DNA of 64,000 nt from Lachnospiraceae bacterium. GTDB taxonomy: Bacteria; Bacillota; Clostridia; Lachnospirales; Lachnospiraceae. Below, piece by piece: positions 8,523 to 17,729 of this stretch. The translations under genes were made by a program, and so were the position numbers. The stretch lies in NCBI GenBank assembly GCA_017396145.1, contig JAFQMS010000040.1:80681-144680 (forward strand). Reading direction: 5' to 3'. Within the stretch, counting starts at the first letter, position 1. Each line of letters opens with the position of its first letter. The notes beneath the pieces were generated by a model. The model ran no database searches. It had not been told where the DNA came from and saw only the letters and a list, made by a program, of their open reading frames with translations.

Positions 8523-10571
8523 TTACTTCTTAAACACATTCTTGAGTTTTTGTGGTATTCTATGCAGTTTCCAAGCAATACGGACTAGAATACTTCCTTT
8601 GTATTCCGACAATTCTGTTTTAAGTTTAGAGTTTGCTTCTTTCAACTTAGAATTTTCATTTTCTTTTATTGCTTTTTGCTCTCTATTCCACTCTAACTGA
8701 CTCTCTAATGTTGTAATTTTTTCTTTATTCTTTTCACAACGTTCTTTATAGATTTCAACCTGATTTCTATTCCATTTTAGTTGACCTTCTAATGTTGTAA
8801 CCCTATTTCTACTCTTTTCAATGCGCTCCTTATAAGTTTCAACTTGACCTCTATTCCACTCTAACTGTTCCTTATAGGTTTCAACCTGTCCACGGTTCCA
8901 CTCCAACTGATTTTTATACTTTTCAACCTGACCTCTGTTCCATTCTAACTGGTCTTCAAGTATCTTAACCTGTTTTCTGTTCCAACTTAAGGCTTCTTTT
9001 ACTTCAGAAATCATCGCATCATTTTCACTATCATTTCTCGCCTTATAAAGTAACGATTCCAATACATTCTCTGAAATTCTCACTGGATTCTCAACACATT
9101 TATTCTTATAGTGACTTACGTGAACACAATCCATAGATGGCAGGCTGAACACAAAAGTTTCTATTGGATACAAACAGAACCCATATTGCACGAGATTATG
9201 ATACTTTGATTGCAGTGTAACGCCACCCATACTAATTAGTATCGTTTTTATTCTTGATGCAAGAGATTCAAAATAATTGTCATACAAATCCACACATTCA
9301 TAAGTTTTTAGAATGCCAGCAAATATTTTGCTTCTCGCAACACATCCAAATACTTTATCTGTAAATGAGTTATTTGACTCATATCCAAAAAAGGCCAAAT
9401 CATAGAGAAACATATTAAATGGCGCTTCCACCTCAATATCATCATCTATGTATATTCCACCGTTTTCATAACACTTTTTAACAGCAAAATACTTTCCTAC
9501 CATACACCAGTCATGGTTCTCACATGCTTTTTTTATCACTTCCGGGCAAGATAGCACATCACAATTATCTTCGTTTAGAATAACAAATTGCGGTTTATCC
9601 CTAAACACATTTTCTAATCCCTCGGTGTTGTATTCTTCTTTTCCAAATCCATTAACATACACTATTTGCGGAATTGTTTCTATCTCTCCACTATATCGTT
9701 CACAAAAATAATATAGTTTCTCTGACTTTATTAATAAATCTTCAATCTCCTTAAGTTCATCTATATATTTGAATGCCTCTTTATAGAAAACATCCTTATA
9801 TATTGGTCTCTTATCACCGTAAAGTAACAATCTTTCAACAGAAAAAAGTAATGCCTCTTCTCTATATTTTTCATTAGTTTTTTCCAGTAATATATCATTT
9901 CCTAGAATTATATCTTCTACTATTTTGTAATTAGTAAAATCTAGTGTTATTGATTGCGGAGATCTTTCATGATAATATCCCGGAACGCAATAATAAACAA
10001 TGGAAGGTTCGTTTGATATAGCAGGAAACAACCATGCCAAATCCTCCCCTATACCTAATTCAGGTAATAAACCATATCGTTCAAACAAATCTCTTCTAAA
10101 CAATCTTCCAGTTAAACCATACTCATTTAATTTCAGATAGTTCTCTATTGCTTCATGTTCTTTGATAATATCAGATTTTCTTTTATTATTACCATCTACT
10201 TCCCAAATTGGAGAAAAAACAATCTCTGGGAAATCACTTGTTTGCGCTTTCCCATACATTCTTTTTAACATTTTATAGTCAATATAGTCCCCTGATTCAA
10301 CTATTGTTACATATTTTCCTCTGGCATGCTTTATTCCTGTATTCTTAGCATGTGTCACACCTTTTTGCTCGGATTTCATAACATTTATTATATCGGGAAA
10401 CCTATTTTGCCACTTCTCCATAATTGTCCACGAAGAATCCGTAGAATAGTCATCCACTATAAGCACTTCGATATTTTTCAGTGTCTGAAACACCAAACTG
10501 TCTATACATCTATCCAAATAATCTGCTCTATTATTAACAACTACTATTACTGAAACAGCGATATCATTCAT
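8523..10571 (-). CDS. Fusion glycosyltransferase: GT2 domain, GT32-like domain and coiled-coil tail of 14-residue repeats
   Basis: A 682-aa protein with three parts. Residues 1-210 are GT2-like (VSVIVVVNNRADYLDRCIDS, VDDYSTDSS, GVTHAKNTGI) but the usual DSDD is VESGDY. Residues 315-500 resemble the DxD sugar transferases of GT32 (IPQIVYVNGFG, KYFAVKKCYENGGIYIDDDI, with the DDD metal site). Residues 530-635 are about eight copies of a 14-residue unit built on WNRGQVETYKEQLE, predicted coiled coil. The last 25 residues are basic and amphipathic. The tail may oligomerise the enzyme, measure chain length or dock other transferases. Start ATG has AAAGGAAG upstream. It sits between the sialyltransferase-like and cytidylyltransferase genes. 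Confidence 0.85.
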   Translation of the reverse strand: MNDIAVSVIVVVNNRADYLDRCIDSLVFQTLKNIEVLIVDDYSTDSSWTIMEKWQNRFPDIINVMKSEQKGVTHAKNTGIKHARGKYVTIVESGDYIDYKMLKRMYGKAQTSDFPEIVFSPIWEVDGNNKRKSDIIKEHEAIENYLKLNEYGLTGRLFRRDLFERYGLLPELGIGEDLAWLFPAISNEPSIVYYCVPGYYHERSPQSITLDFTNYKIVEDIILGNDILLEKTNEKYREEALLFSVERLLLYGDKRPIYKDVFYKEAFKYIDELKEIEDLLIKSEKLYYFCERYSGEIETIPQIVYVNGFGKEEYNTEGLENVFRDKPQFVILNEDNCDVLSCPEVIKKACENHDWCMVGKYFAVKKCYENGGIYIDDDIEVEAPFNMFLYDLAFFGYESNNSFTDKVFGCVARSKIFAGILKTYECVDLYDNYFESLASRIKTILISMGGVTLQSKYHNLVQYGFCLYPIETFVFSLPSMDCVHVSHYKNKCVENPVRISENVLESLLYKARNDSENDAMISEVKEALSWNRKQVKILEDQLEWNRGQVEKYKNQLEWNRGQVETYKEQLEWNRGQVETYKERIEKSRNRVTTLEGQLKWNRNQVEIYKERCEKNKEKITTLESQLEWNREQKAIKENENSKLKEANSKLKTELSEYKGSILVRIAWKLHRIPQKLKNVFKK
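8667..8984 (-). repeat. Tandem 42-bp coding repeats (14-residue WNR coiled-coil unit)
   Basis: Within the fusion glycosyltransferase about eight consecutive 14-residue units start with WNRxQVExYKxxLE or a degenerate form (two units begin KSRNRV and KNKEKI). Fourteen residues is four helical turns plus the heptad pattern twice, so the repeat fits a continuous coiled coil. Copies in the middle are nearly identical, which points to recent slippage or duplication and possible length variation between strains. Confidence 0.85.
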
Positions 10572-10630
10572 TACTTATCTTCCTTTCCCTTAATTATTAC
10601 GTTTTTGTCTTTTACACAATTCCTGTGTAG

Positions 10631-11719
10631 TTAATTGGACTTCATATAGAGCAGTAATTCTCTTAATTCTTCTAGAGAAGAAGGCATATGCAAATATACT
10701 CCATTCTCATTCATATTCTTCTTTATTCTGTCAAGACACTTCTGAAATCCCTCGTCAGTATGTAATGGTACTTCCCATTTATATAACTTTTCTAAAGAAA
10801 CAACATTTATATTCTTATTAAAAATTATATATGGTGTAAGTATTGCAGTAGATGTTACAGATATTAGTATTTTCTTCTCTACTGTAGAATTCAATAACTG
10901 ACATTCCCATGGAGTATTGCTCTTTCCTATTGTCTTGTAACCCATAGGCGCAAACCTGTCATAGTCATCTCTTGGATGGGTTTTAACTACTATATTGTCT
11001 TTTCCAACAATTCTAGCTATTTCTTTGAACAATTCCATATCATTAGTAACATGTCTGTCTGTAAAAAAGAAATCTTCAAAATAAATAAATCTCTCTTCTG
11101 GCATAGGCTCATTACCAAAAATATATGTCAATTTCTCTTTAAGTATTGTGTTTTCATACGGATTAGGTATTTTGTATAATTCATAATCATATTCGTCTAC
11201 AGAGTATACTTCGGGTCTGTATAGATACATACCTTTTATGGCATTGCAGAAATTATTCTTTCCGTATTCCCCCATAAAAAATGGTCTATTATCCGATTTT
11301 TTAAAGTCCATAGAATAACTTCTAAGACCCTCATCATATTGTATAACGTCAGGTTTTTTTCCTTTAAGCACACATTGGTGATATAGTATCTTCCAAGCTG
11401 CTGAATCTAATGCTGCAAATATTTTATCATATATAAATTCTATTGGTTCTTCACCATAATACAAATCAGGGTTCTCAACCAATTCCATCTTTTCTTCATC
11501 ACTTAATCCCCAGAAACTACTTTCAACTTCAGTAAAATCCGGACGATATAATCTACCAAACACCTTCTCTTCTTCTAGTCGTTTCAACATATCTTCATTC
11601 CATGAAATAGCAGAACGAAGCAGTATATCACATCTGCACTCTTGTAACACTGACATTCTAATAACAATTGCATTAAATAGTTGATATGGTGAAGCAACCA
11701 GAAATAGAATGTTATCCAT
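10631..11719 (-). CDS. Sialyltransferase/polysialyltransferase-like glycosyltransferase (GT52-like)
   Basis: A 362-aa protein beginning MDNILFLVASPYQLFNAIVI, the type of N-terminus seen in GT52 lipooligosaccharide sialyltransferases and related capsule enzymes. Further support: IQYDEGLRSYS (the D/E-D/E-G motif), IVVKTHPRDDYDRFAP (HP motif of sialyltransferases) and ISVTSTAILTPYIIF (S/T motif). Family call is from motifs; the acceptor and exact donor are unknown. I set the start at ATG 11719, seven bases after GGGAG; a second ATG is at 11722, and the longer frame to 11776 runs into a palindromic intergenic element. It appears to be first in its unit. Confidence 0.7.
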   Translation of the reverse strand: MDNILFLVASPYQLFNAIVIRMSVLQECRCDILLRSAISWNEDMLKRLEEEKVFGRLYRPDFTEVESSFWGLSDEEKMELVENPDLYYGEEPIEFIYDKIFAALDSAAWKILYHQCVLKGKKPDVIQYDEGLRSYSMDFKKSDNRPFFMGEYGKNNFCNAIKGMYLYRPEVYSVDEYDYELYKIPNPYENTILKEKLTYIFGNEPMPEERFIYFEDFFFTDRHVTNDMELFKEIARIVGKDNIVVKTHPRDDYDRFAPMGYKTIGKSNTPWECQLLNSTVEKKILISVTSTAILTPYIIFNKNINVVSLEKLYKWEVPLHTDEGFQKCLDRIKKNMNENGVYLHMPSSLEELRELLLYMKSN

Positions 11720-11766
11720 CATAATTCTCCCAAGCCTCCAACAAACATTTGTACATTTATATTCAA

Positions 11767-11802
11767 ATGATATCATATCTCATTCTTCCGACATGATATC
11801 AT
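11767..11802. repeat. Two copies of the palindrome ATGATATCAT, 26 bases apart
   Basis: Each copy (11767-11776 and 11793-11802) is a perfect 10-bp palindrome, and the two can also pair with each other as a larger stem. They sit between engB and the first polysaccharide gene. No T-run follows on either strand, so a plain terminator is doubtful; operator sites or a transcript-end hairpin are both possible. Confidence 0.55.
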
Positions 11803-11826
11803 TCCCTTTGCCAACACATTTATATT

Positions 11827-12414
11827 TTAACTATCTATAAACGACTCCATTACCTCATATATCTCTTCTCTTCCCTGTTTAGTAGTTGCAGAGAAAGGAA
11901 TCACAGGCACATCGTTTTCTAACTTTAACTTATTTCTAATAACCTTAACATTAGCCGCTAACTGACTTCTTTTAATCTTGTCCAGTTTTGTAGCAATAAT
12001 AACAGGCTTAAATCCTGTAGACTTTATAAACTCATACATTCCAACATCATTAGCTGTAGGCTCATGTCTAATATCTACTAGCAAGAATATCACTCTCAAC
12101 TGCTCTGATTTTACAAGGTATCTTTCTATCATCTTGCCCCATTGTGCCTTAACTGCTTCTGAAGCCTTAGCATATCCGTATCCCGGCAAATCTACAAGGA
12201 AAAACTCCTTATTAACTTCATAAAAGTTAATTGTCTGTGTCTTTCCCGGCTGTGAGGATGTTCTTGCCAAAGATTTTCTATTAATTATCGCATTAATTAG
12301 CGAGGACTTTCCAACATTGGAACGTCCCGCAAATGCAATCTCTGGTATTTCATTTTGTGGCAGTTTACTTGTAACGCCACATACTGTTTTTAGTTCAACT
12401 GATTTGATAACCAT
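11827..12414 (-). CDS. engB: Ribosome biogenesis GTPase EngB (YsxC/YihA)
   Basis: EngB is an essential small GTPase for late 50S subunit assembly. The 195-aa product shows the P-loop GRSNVGKSSLINAI, switch region SSQPGKTQTINFYEV, G3 DLPGYGYAKAS, G4 TKLDK and G5 FSATTKQG, all in family order and at normal length. The ATG at 12414 lies two bases past the clpX stop and has AAGGA nine bases upstream; the ATG at 12423 abuts that site and is less likely. Gene order tig-clpP-clpX-engB is common in Firmicutes, usually with lon between clpX and engB; lon is missing here. Confidence 0.96.
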   Translation of the reverse strand: MVIKSVELKTVCGVTSKLPQNEIPEIAFAGRSNVGKSSLINAIINRKSLARTSSQPGKTQTINFYEVNKEFFLVDLPGYGYAKASEAVKAQWGKMIERYLVKSEQLRVIFLLVDIRHEPTANDVGMYEFIKSTGFKPVIIATKLDKIKRSQLAANVKVIRNKLKLENDVPVIPFSATTKQGREEIYEVMESFIDS

Positions 12415-12415
12415 A

Positions 12416-13705
<1,290 letters not shown>

Positions 13706-13733
13706 TTAATTCACCTCTCAAAATCTGACGAAG

Positions 13734-14318
13734 TTATTTTCTGTTAGTAATAACCTCATCTATTATTCCATATTCCTTTGCTTCGTAAGCATCCATATAA
13801 TGGTCTCTTTCTGTATCAACAGATACTACTTCCAAAGGCTTTCCTGTATTCTGCGCTAACATTTCGTTTAACTTTTTCTTTATCTTTAAAATGTTTTCAG
13901 CTACAATCTGAATCTCTGTAGCCTGACCTCTTGCTCCGCCAGAAGGCTGATGAATCATAACCTCTGCATTAGGAAGGGCAAATCTCTTTCCCTTTGCACC
14001 ACCTGCAAGTAGGAATGCACCCATACTTGCCGCAAGACCTATACATATTGTTGACACATCACATTTGATGTACTGCATTGTATCATATATAGCCATTCCT
14101 GCTGTAACTGATCCACCCGGACTATTGATATATAGGCAAATATCTTTGTTAGGGTCTTCTGATTCTAAATATAATAACTGTGCAACTACAAGACTTGCTG
14201 TTACATCTGTAACTTCTTCTCCAAGAAAAATAATTCTATCCTTTAATAATCTTGAATAGATATCATAACTTCTCTCACCTTTACTGGTTGATTCTAAGAC
14301 ATAAGGTACTAAACTCAT
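13734..14318 (-). CDS. clpP: ATP-dependent Clp protease proteolytic subunit ClpP
   Basis: ClpP forms the tetradecameric serine protease chamber used by ClpX and ClpC. At 194 aa it is of standard length and keeps the catalytic triad Ser98 (in AASMGAFLL), His123 (MIHQPSGG) and Asp172 (DTERD), with the substrate-binding [17 protein letters not shown] strand. Start ATG follows GGAG. It lies between tig and clpX; an inverted repeat and a -10-like TATAAT sit in the 126-base gap to tig, so it may be transcribed both with tig and alone. Confidence 0.97.
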   Translation of the reverse strand: MSLVPYVLESTSKGERSYDIYSRLLKDRIIFLGEEVTDVTASLVVAQLLYLESEDPNKDICLYINSPGGSVTAGMAIYDTMQYIKCDVSTICIGLAASMGAFLLAGGAKGKRFALPNAEVMIHQPSGGARGQATEIQIVAENILKIKKKLNEMLAQNTGKPLEVVSVDTERDHYMDAYEAKEYGIIDEVITNRK

Positions 14319-14356
14319 ATTTTTTTACTCCATTTCTATTATTTTTCAAACTACCT

Positions 14357-14362
14357 ATTATA
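14357..14362 (-). promoter_or_regulatory. Possible -10 element for clpP
   Basis: TATAAT on the minus strand, 39 bases before the clpP start, right after an inverted repeat. A convincing -35 is not seen, so this is tentative. Confidence 0.35.
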
Positions 14363-14366
14363 ATAC

Positions 14367-14421
14367 CTAAAGCTAAGGATAAAATTCCGTTTAAAATCAT
14401 TGAATCTAATCCTTAGCTTAG
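14367..14421 (-). terminator. Inverted repeat between tig and clpP
   Basis: 14367-14380 pairs with 14409-14421 (about 13 bp, one bulge) around a 28-base loop. No clear T-run follows on minus; it may be a partial terminator, a processing site or an mRNA stabiliser within the tig-clp transcript. Confidence 0.5.
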
Positions 14422-14444
14422 TTAGTTTTATATTCGGCTCTTAA

Positions 14445-15731
14445 TTATTCTTCTACAGCTGCATCTGTTACAAAATTTACAGCCTTTTCGATAGCAATAT
14501 CTTCGCAGATAGCTTTCTTTTCTTCGTCACCAATCATTTCCTTAATCTTATCTACTTCCATACCATACATTCCAGCCATCTTTGTGATTTCGTTTTCGAA
14601 ATCTTCATCTGTAGCTTCTATGTTTTCAGCCTTAGCAACTGCTTCTAATACTAGTCTGCTTTGGATTGATTTAAGTGCCTGAGGCTTCATTGTATCTAAG
14701 AACTTCTTAACATCCATACCTGTCATCTGAAGGTATGTATCTAATGAAAGCCCTTGTGACTGAAGTCTCTGCGCAAAATTCTCAGCCTGCTGTCTTGCCT
14801 GTGTATCAACCATTGCATCAGGAATTTCCATAGTTGCATTAGCGATAATTGCTTCTATAACCTTATCTTCCTTTGCTGCCTTTGCTTCCTTTTCCTTAGC
14901 TTCGGTTACAGACTTCTTAACATCTGCTTTATACTCATCTACTGTGTCGAACTCTGACACATCCTGTACAAAGTCATCATCAAGTTCTGGAAGTTCTTTA
15001 ACCTTAATATCATTAAGTTTACATGCAAACACTGCAGGCTTTCCTGCAAGTTCAGCTGCATGATATGTCTCTGGGAAAGTAACGTTTACGTCAAATTCTT
15101 CACCAACATTCTTTCCAACAATCTGCTCTTCAAATCCATCAATAAAGCTGTGACTTCCAAGTTCGAGACTATCATGGTTACCAGTGCCGCCTTCAAATGC
15201 TACACCATCAATTGAACCGGCATAGTCAATAGCAACGATATCTCCCATTGCTGCTGCTCTATCGCTTACAGGAATTATTCTTGCATTCTGCTGTCTTGTT
15301 TTTTCAATGCGCTCATCAACTTCTGCATCAGTTACTTCTACAGTAACTTTCTCAACTTTTATTCCCTTGTATTCACCTAATGTAACCTCAGGTTTAACAG
15401 CAACTGTAGCTGTAAATACAAATGGCTGTCCTTTTCCTATTGTAACAACGTCTATATCAGGCTGAGATACGATTACAAGACCTGATTCCTTAGCTGCTTT
15501 ATCATATGCATCTGGAATACATATATTAGCTGCATCCTCATAGAAAATCTCTGCCCCATAAAGTTTTTCAATTACGTTTCTTGGTGCTTTTCCTTTTCTA
15601 AATCCATGAACATTTATCTTTCCTTTATTCTTAAGATATGCCTGCTGACATGCTGCTTCAAAATCAGCTTGTTCTACCTCAATTGTTAACTTCGCCATAT
15701 TCTTTTCTAAATTCTCTACCTGTACACTCAT
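14445..15731 (-). CDS. tig: Trigger factor (ribosome-associated chaperone and prolyl isomerase)
   Basis: Trigger factor binds ribosomal protein L23 and folds nascent chains. The 428-aa protein has the N-terminal ribosome-binding domain with the GFRKGKAPRNVIEKLYG signature (residues 43-60), the FKBP-type domain in the middle (GDIVAIDYAGSIDGVAFEGG) and the helical C-terminal chaperone arms. Start ATG follows AAGGAGG. An extended -10 promoter is at 15798-15803. It heads the tig-clpP-clpX-engB group. Confidence 0.96.
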   Translation of the reverse strand: MSVQVENLEKNMAKLTIEVEQADFEAACQQAYLKNKGKINVHGFRKGKAPRNVIEKLYGAEIFYEDAANICIPDAYDKAAKESGLVIVSQPDIDVVTIGKGQPFVFTATVAVKPEVTLGEYKGIKVEKVTVEVTDAEVDERIEKTRQQNARIIPVSDRAAAMGDIVAIDYAGSIDGVAFEGGTGNHDSLELGSHSFIDGFEEQIVGKNVGEEFDVNVTFPETYHAAELAGKPAVFACKLNDIKVKELPELDDDFVQDVSEFDTVDEYKADVKKSVTEAKEKEAKAAKEDKVIEAIIANATMEIPDAMVDTQARQQAENFAQRLQSQGLSLDTYLQMTGMDVKKFLDTMKPQALKSIQSRLVLEAVAKAENIEATDEDFENEITKMAGMYGMEVDKIKEMIGDEEKKAICEDIAIEKAVNFVTDAAVEE

Positions 15732-15797
15732 GGTAAATTATCCTCCTTAAATCTAGGTTTATATTATTTTTGTTTTTCATTCTGTACACATTCGCAC

Positions 15798-15826
15798 ATT
15801 ATATCACATAAATTCCAGAAAATCTA
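15798..15826 (-). promoter_or_regulatory. Extended -10 promoter for tig
   Basis: TGATATAAT on minus (TATAAT at 15803-15798) gives a TGN extended -10; the -35 TAGATT 17 bases upstream is weak. It lies 67 bases before the tig ATG. Confidence 0.6.
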
Positions 15827-15842
15827 TATTAATATTATATTT

Positions 15843-17186
15843 TTATAATGCCAAACCTTCCGCTTTCATCACATCAATAACTCCATATACATGCTCGCCA
15901 CAAAGTTCATCAGTAGCTGCCTCTACCATAACTCTAATCACTGGTTCAGTTCCACTTTCCCTTACAAGAATTCTTCCGTTATCTCCAAGTGCTTCTTCAC
16001 TTGCTTTAATTGCTTTTAAAACTTTAGAATTATTCATAACAGCTGCTTTATCAGTAACTCTTACATTGACTAAAAGTTGTGGATATATCTTAAGCCCCTT
16101 TAAAAGTTCCGAAAGTTTTGACTTACTTTCAAGCATTGCTTCCATTATCATAAGCGAAGTCAATATGCCATCGCCTGTTGTAGCATACTTACTAAAAATA
16201 ATGTGTCCTGACTGCTCACCACCTAATGTATATCCATTTTCCACCATACATTCATTAACATATTTATCGCCAACAGCAGTTTTCACATAATTAATTCCTT
16301 GTTTATCAAATGCCTTATATAGTCCCAAATTAGACATTATAGTAGTTACTACTGTATCCGAATTCAATTCACCATGCTTCTTCATATATACAGCGCAAAT
16401 ATACATAATCATATCGCCATCTACTAGTTTGCCATTCTCGTCTATTGCAAAGCATCTGTCTGCATCTCCATCATAAGCAAATCCTATATCTAATTTATTC
16501 TCTACAACAAACTTTTGAAGTGCTCCAACATGTGTAGAACCTACTCCCGCATTAATGTTAGTACCATCAGGTTCATTTCCCATAACATATGTTTTTGCAC
16601 CTAATGCATCAAACACACCCTTTGCAACTGTTGTTGCCGAACCATTCGCAAGGTCTAAGCCCACTCTGATTCCCTTAAAACTTCTCTTTGCTAAAGACAT
16701 AAGGTATCCAATATATCTATGTCTGCCAATTGCATGGTCCGAAGTCTTTCCTATATCTTCTTTTACTGCTAAAGGTATATTATCTATTGGCGAATCAATA
16801 TAGTTTTCTATTAATTCCTCTACTTCTGCTTCTAGTTTGCACCCTGCACCATTTATTATCTTAATTCCATTATCAAAATATGGATTATGACTTGCAGAAA
16901 TCATTATTCCGCAGTCAAAACCTTCTGTTTTGACAACATACGCTACACTAGGAGTTGTTGTTACATGAAGCAAACACACATCTGCTCCACTGGCTGTAAG
17001 GCCTGCAACTAGAGAATATTCAAACATATAACTTGAACGTCTTGTATCTTTTCCTATAACAACTCTTGCTTTGTGTTCTTTACCATAATAACTTCCTAAA
17101 AACCTTCCCACTTTAAAGGCATGATTTACCGTTAAATCCACATTAGCTTCACCACGAAAACCGTCTGTTCCAAAATACTTTCCCAT
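15843..17186 (-). CDS. glmM: Phosphoglucosamine mutase GlmM
   Basis: GlmM converts glucosamine-6-phosphate to glucosamine-1-phosphate, the step leading to UDP-GlcNAc for peptidoglycan and surface polymers. The 447-aa protein starts MGKYFGTDGFRGEAN, has the active-site phosphoserine loop ISASHNPYFDNGIKI, the metal-binding DGDADR loop and the C-terminal phosphate-binding RESGTEPVIRVM. Length and motifs match GlmM rather than phosphomannomutase. Start ATG follows AAAGGATG. It has its own promoter (17236-17264) and stands alone between tig and the spore-protein gene. Confidence 0.96.
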   Translation of the reverse strand: MGKYFGTDGFRGEANVDLTVNHAFKVGRFLGSYYGKEHKARVVIGKDTRRSSYMFEYSLVAGLTASGADVCLLHVTTTPSVAYVVKTEGFDCGIMISASHNPYFDNGIKIINGAGCKLEAEVEELIENYIDSPIDNIPLAVKEDIGKTSDHAIGRHRYIGYLMSLAKRSFKGIRVGLDLANGSATTVAKGVFDALGAKTYVMGNEPDGTNINAGVGSTHVGALQKFVVENKLDIGFAYDGDADRCFAIDENGKLVDGDMIMYICAVYMKKHGELNSDTVVTTIMSNLGLYKAFDKQGINYVKTAVGDKYVNECMVENGYTLGGEQSGHIIFSKYATTGDGILTSLMIMEAMLESKSKLSELLKGLKIYPQLLVNVRVTDKAAVMNNSKVLKAIKASEEALGDNGRILVRESGTEPVIRVMVEAATDELCGEHVYGVIDVMKAEGLAL

Positions 17187-17235
17187 ATATACATCCTTTC
17201 TTTATTTTCTTAATATTAAATGCACATACACCTTG

Positions 17236-17264
17236 ATTATATTACTCACACTAAATATTTGCAA
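17236..17264 (-). promoter_or_regulatory. Sigma-A promoter for glmM
   Basis: TTGCAA (17264-17259), a 17-base spacer and TATAAT (17241-17236) on minus, 50 bases before the glmM ATG and downstream of a terminator. Confidence 0.7.
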
Positions 17265-17296
17265 CACAAAAGAGTTATGTTATTAAGATTTTCAAA

Positions 17297-17333
17297 TCTA
17301 AAAAGGCTTTCGGGGTACAAGCCCCAAAAGCCT
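17297..17333 (-). terminator. Terminator after the spore-protein gene
   Basis: A GC-rich stem pairs 17304-17315 with 17321-17333 (with one mismatch), followed on minus by TTTTT. It lies 35 bases past the SASP stop and before the glmM promoter. Confidence 0.9.
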
Positions 17334-17368
17334 ATAATCTTTTTAAATAATCAACTTATTCTAAAGAT

Positions 17369-17590
17369 TTAGAGATTACCACTCTGGCCAGACATTGCTT
17401 CTTCCTGTCTCTTAATCATCTGTCTAACCATTTCTCCACCAACTGAACCGTTTTGAGCACTTGTTAAGTGACCATTGTAACCGTTCTGTAATGGAACGCC
17501 AAGTTCTGAAGCAACTTCCATTTTGAACTTGTTCATTGCAGCCTTAGCCTGTGGTACTTCCATACGATTTGAACTTGAATTGCTTGCCAT
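17369..17590 (-). CDS. Small acid-soluble spore protein, alpha/beta type
   Basis: These proteins coat and protect DNA in dormant spores and are cut by the GPR protease at germination. The 73-aa product fits the family length and has the GPR site region KMEVASELG, the conserved GHLTSAQNGSVGGEMVRQM segment (DNA-binding helix) and a start MASNSSSNRM. I use ATG 17590, which has CGGAGGTG upstream; a longer frame to 17629 has no ribosome site. A spore-specific (sigma-G) promoter is expected upstream but I cannot confirm one. Its presence suggests a sporulating organism or recent descent from one. Confidence 0.94.
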   Translation of the reverse strand: MASNSSSNRMEVPQAKAAMNKFKMEVASELGVPLQNGYNGHLTSAQNGSVGGEMVRQMIKRQEEAMSGQSGNL

Positions 17591-17620
17591 AATAACACCT
17601 CCGTGAGTAATCACATATTT

Positions 17621-17664
17621 AACAAGCAAATGTCAGACTGTATTCAATCTGACATTCATTTGTT
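17621..17664 (-). terminator. Hairpin between the dynamin-like gene and the spore-protein gene
   Basis: 17621-17637 pairs with 17648-17664 (17 bp with a few mismatches, 10-base loop). On minus it is followed by AAATAT rather than a T-run, so termination is likely weak, but it is the only candidate end for the two-gene dynamin unit. Confidence 0.55.
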
Positions 17665-17729
17665 ATGATATTATTATGAACTCTATAACTTAAATTATAA
17701 GTGGTAAATTATACTTATATTAGAATTAT

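Noticed and set aside
8667-8984. CRISPR-like array
   Set aside because: Repeats are in frame, 42 bases with no spacers, and encode a coiled coil.
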